Both the position numbers and the translations under genes were made by a program. From contig SLFU01000235.1 in NCBI GenBank assembly GCA_007124095.1, positions 1-37,272 of the forward strand: a stretch of 37,272 nucleotides of DNA, read 5' to 3'. Positions 36,804 to 37,272 of this stretch are shown here, piece by piece. A model generated the notes under the pieces. The model did no database searches, was not told where the DNA came from, and saw nothing but the letters and a program-made list of their open reading frames with translations. Origin of the DNA: Gemmatimonadota bacterium (lineage in GTDB: Bacteria; Gemmatimonadota; Gemmatimonadetes; Longimicrobiales; Gaopeijiaceae). The first letter of the stretch is position 1; every line of letters begins with the position of its first letter.

Positions 36804-37272
36804 ATGACTCCGTCCAAGACGCAACGGTGGCTCGATCTGCTGGCGCTCCTCGTGGGCAACCGCCAGCCGATCTCGATCGACCAGATCATGGAGCAGGTGC
36901 CGGCCTATCGGGTGCGCTGGACCGAAGGGAGCGCGACGGAGCGCTCGTCCGCCCGCCGGATGTTCGAGCGGGACAAGGATGAGCTTCGGCGCCTGGGGAT
37001 CCCGATCGACACCCGCCGCTACCGGGTGGACGGACTCGCGGAGTCCGAAGGGTACCTCATCCTCCGAGGAAATTTCTACCTCCCCTACCTCGAGCTTCTC
37101 CGGGAGGCGGAAGAGGAGGAGATTGAGGGTCGGGCCCATTCATCACCGACGTCCGGCTCACCGCATGTCGTGGGCCGGGTCAGCCTCCTGGAGACGGATG
37201 CCCGTGCCGCGATCCTCGCGCTGCGCGAAGTCCTCACCCTCCCTTCCTTCCCCTTCGAGCAGGATGCGCGGA
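36804..37272 (+). CDS. PafC-like WYL-domain transcriptional regulator, N-terminal part
   Basis: An open frame of 156 codons runs off the right edge without a stop. It starts MTPSKTQRWLDLLALLVGN; the winged-helix part includes ISIDQIMEQVPAYRVRW and SSARRMFERDKDELRRLGI, then YLILRGNFYLPYLELLREAE, as in PafB/PafC-type proteins whose WYL domain follows. In actinobacteria such regulators control the DNA-damage response, but the role here is open. The WYL domain itself lies outside the window, and the ribosome-binding site is not clear. Confidence 0.75.
   Translation, partial: MTPSKTQRWLDLLALLVGNRQPISIDQIMEQVPAYRVRWTEGSATERSSARRMFERDKDELRRLGIPIDTRRYRVDGLAESEGYLILRGNFYLPYLELLREAEEEEIEGRAHSSPTSGSPHVVGRVSLLETDARAAILALREVLTLPSFPFEQDAR

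Overview
The window is a stretch of high-GC chromosome from a Gram-negative-type bacterium: it has a lipoprotein-anchored binding protein, periplasmic and envelope proteins, SppA, and an AmtB with a signal peptide. Gene content and protein style (type III plus type I glutamine synthetase, DUF4105, DUF420, a PafC-like WYL regulator, a fused TVP38/disulfide reductase) would fit Gemmatimonadota or a neighbouring phylum, but no marker here decides it. I saw no tRNA, rRNA, CRISPR array, intact transposase or prophage gene. Nearly all the sequence is ordinary, tightly packed core and accessory metabolism.

Layout. 1-3548 (+): tail of an unknown gene, a CoA-disulfide-reductase-type flavoprotein and a P1B-4 metal-exporting ATPase. 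3549-4434 (+): a long regulatory region and an unrecognised 165-aa gene. 4450-10154 (-): a complete peptide/nickel-type ABC importer (binding protein, two permeases, two ATPases). 10290-10868 (+): a small methyltransferase. 10908-14328 (-): argG and, upstream of it, a membrane/flavoprotein fusion. 14665-18073 (+): metY, metX and a zinc-dependent phospholipase C-like gene. 18251-22151 (+): citrate synthase, a metallo-beta-lactamase-fold hydrolase and an unusual ketosynthase. 22221-29617 (-): a nitrogen-assimilation cluster consisting of a NifA-like sigma-54 activator, amtB, a PII gene, glnA (GSI) and glnN (GSIII). 30181-31494 (-): a DUF4105 envelope protein. 31753-35456 (+): sppA and an ABC-F ATPase. 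35632-37272 (+): DUF420 and DUF4870 membrane proteins and the start of a WYL-type regulator.

The most interesting signal is regulatory. Three places carry the same module: two 14-bp CTAC/GTAG-type palindromes whose centres are exactly 29 bp apart, then, 90-110 bp downstream, a sequence with the GG-N10-GC spacing of a sigma-54 promoter. One module faces the amtB-PII-glnA operon. One faces the NifA-like activator gene across a leader of about 370 nt. The third, whose distal box is an exact 14-base match to the amtB one, lies 24 kb away in front of the unrecognised 165-aa gene. The simplest reading is a small nitrogen regulon run by the NifA-like protein, with the 165-aa protein as an undescribed member. 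The PII protein has Phe at position 51, where the uridylylated Tyr normally sits, so this circuit probably does not use the classical GlnD switch at that residue.
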